A stretch of DNA of 6,176 bases from an uncultured Eubacteriales bacterium. GTDB lineage: Bacteria > Bacillota > Clostridia > Oscillospirales > Acutalibacteraceae. The DNA is taken from assembly GCA_934615635.1 (NCBI GenBank), contig CAKTTT010000146.1, positions 1 to 6,176 on the forward strand. The letters run 5' to 3'. The notes under the pieces were generated by a model. That model was given only the letters and a program-made list of their open reading frames with translations, had not been told where the DNA came from and made no database searches. Positions 6,027 through 6,176 of the stretch are shown here, in pieces. The position numbers and the translations under genes are program-made. Position 1 is the stretch's first letter, and each line of letters opens with the position of its first letter.

Positions 6027-6055
6027 ATTATAGCGCATTCCTCCCCAAAAAGAAA
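6027..6055 (-). promoter_or_regulatory. Sigma-A-type promoter for the (-) operon
   Basis: A perfect TATAAT lies on the (-) strand at 6032-6027. With a 17-nt spacer the -35 position reads TTTCTT (6055-6050), a poor match to TTGACA, so the promoter may need an activator or be modest in strength. The predicted start near 6020 gives a leader of about 27 nt before the TTG start codon. Confidence 0.65.
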
Positions 6056-6070
6056 GGCCTGGATCCCGTT

Positions 6071-6090
6071 TTATTTTGATTATCAAATAA
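6071..6090. promoter_or_regulatory. AT-rich near-palindrome upstream of the promoter
   Basis: TTTGAT-T-ATCAAA (6075-6087) is a perfect 6-bp inverted repeat around one central base, and it extends to TTA...TAA ends (6071-6090) if one extra T is allowed. It sits about 15 bp upstream of the -35 position, a typical place for an activator. It is not FNR-like, because the half-sites are too close. It could instead form a weak hairpin after the partial upstream gene. Function is inferred from position only. Confidence 0.35.
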
Positions 6091-6098
6091 ATTTTCTT

Positions 6099-6176
6099 TT
6101 ATTTCCTAATAATCAGCGGCTTGTTCCCCTCCCACAAATCGGATATTTCTTTTTCCTTTTTCGTCTTCTTCATGTA
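6099..6176 (-). CDS. C-terminal end of an upstream (-) gene, product unrecognised (start outside window)
   Basis: Reading inward from the window edge, 25 codons precede a TAA stop (6101-6099). The visible tail is YMKKTKKEKE followed by ISDLWEGNKPLIIRK. It is lysine-rich and hydrophilic, as in the cytoplasmic tail of many membrane transporters, but no family can be named. The Met near the edge could be the start of a 24-aa peptide, but no ribosome-binding site can be seen because the window ends. Local composition is AT-rich compared with the operon. It runs in the same direction as the flavoenzyme gene, about 106 nt upstream of it, and that gene has its own promoter. Confidence 0.5.
   Translation of the reverse strand, partial: YMKKTKKEKEISDLWEGNKPLIIRK

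Overview
The window looks like a chromosomal segment of a moderately high-GC anaerobic Clostridia member (Bacillota, possibly an Oscillospiraceae-type gut bacterium). The reasons are strong Shine-Dalgarno sites, an archaeal/eukaryote-type prolyl-tRNA synthetase ending in Tyr, a clostridial-style O6-alkylguanine methyltransferase, and a large enoate-reductase-type flavo-iron-sulfur enzyme. Genus-level assignment is inference.

Layout. Bases 1-722 (+) are the 3' half of proS. Its first ~360 bases have about 46% GC and mixed codon use; from ~360 onward GC jumps to about 63% with mostly G/C-ending codons. That is a sharp break inside one open reading frame. The 3' end of proS, including its stop codon, is repeated as three head-to-tail 62-bp units (677-862). 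A (+) ogt gene follows at 1022-1555, then about 300 bases with no convincing gene, then two strong Rho-independent terminators reading (+) (1852-1890 and 1907-1933).

The rest is a (-) strand operon converging on ogt. It runs from a promoter near 6027-6055 through a 753-aa OYE-like/2-enoate-reductase-like enzyme (5992-3731), the large subunit of an aconitase X (AcnX) dehydratase (3705-2398) and its small swivelling-domain subunit (2395-1949). Spacings of 25 and 2 nt indicate co-transcription and, for the two AcnX subunits, translational coupling. A perfect 10-bp palindrome with the AAACGTTT core typical of LacI-family operators lies over the predicted transcription start, and an AT-rich near-palindrome lies upstream of the promoter. 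The last 78 bases hold the C-terminal end of another (-) gene.

How the genes may work together (inference): AcnX enzymes remove water from hydroxy acids, and enoate reductases reduce activated C=C bonds. The operon therefore reads as a two-step dehydration-reduction route for an unidentified hydroxy acid, possibly coupled to NADH reoxidation. This is the most interesting system here. proS and ogt appear unrelated housekeeping and repair genes.
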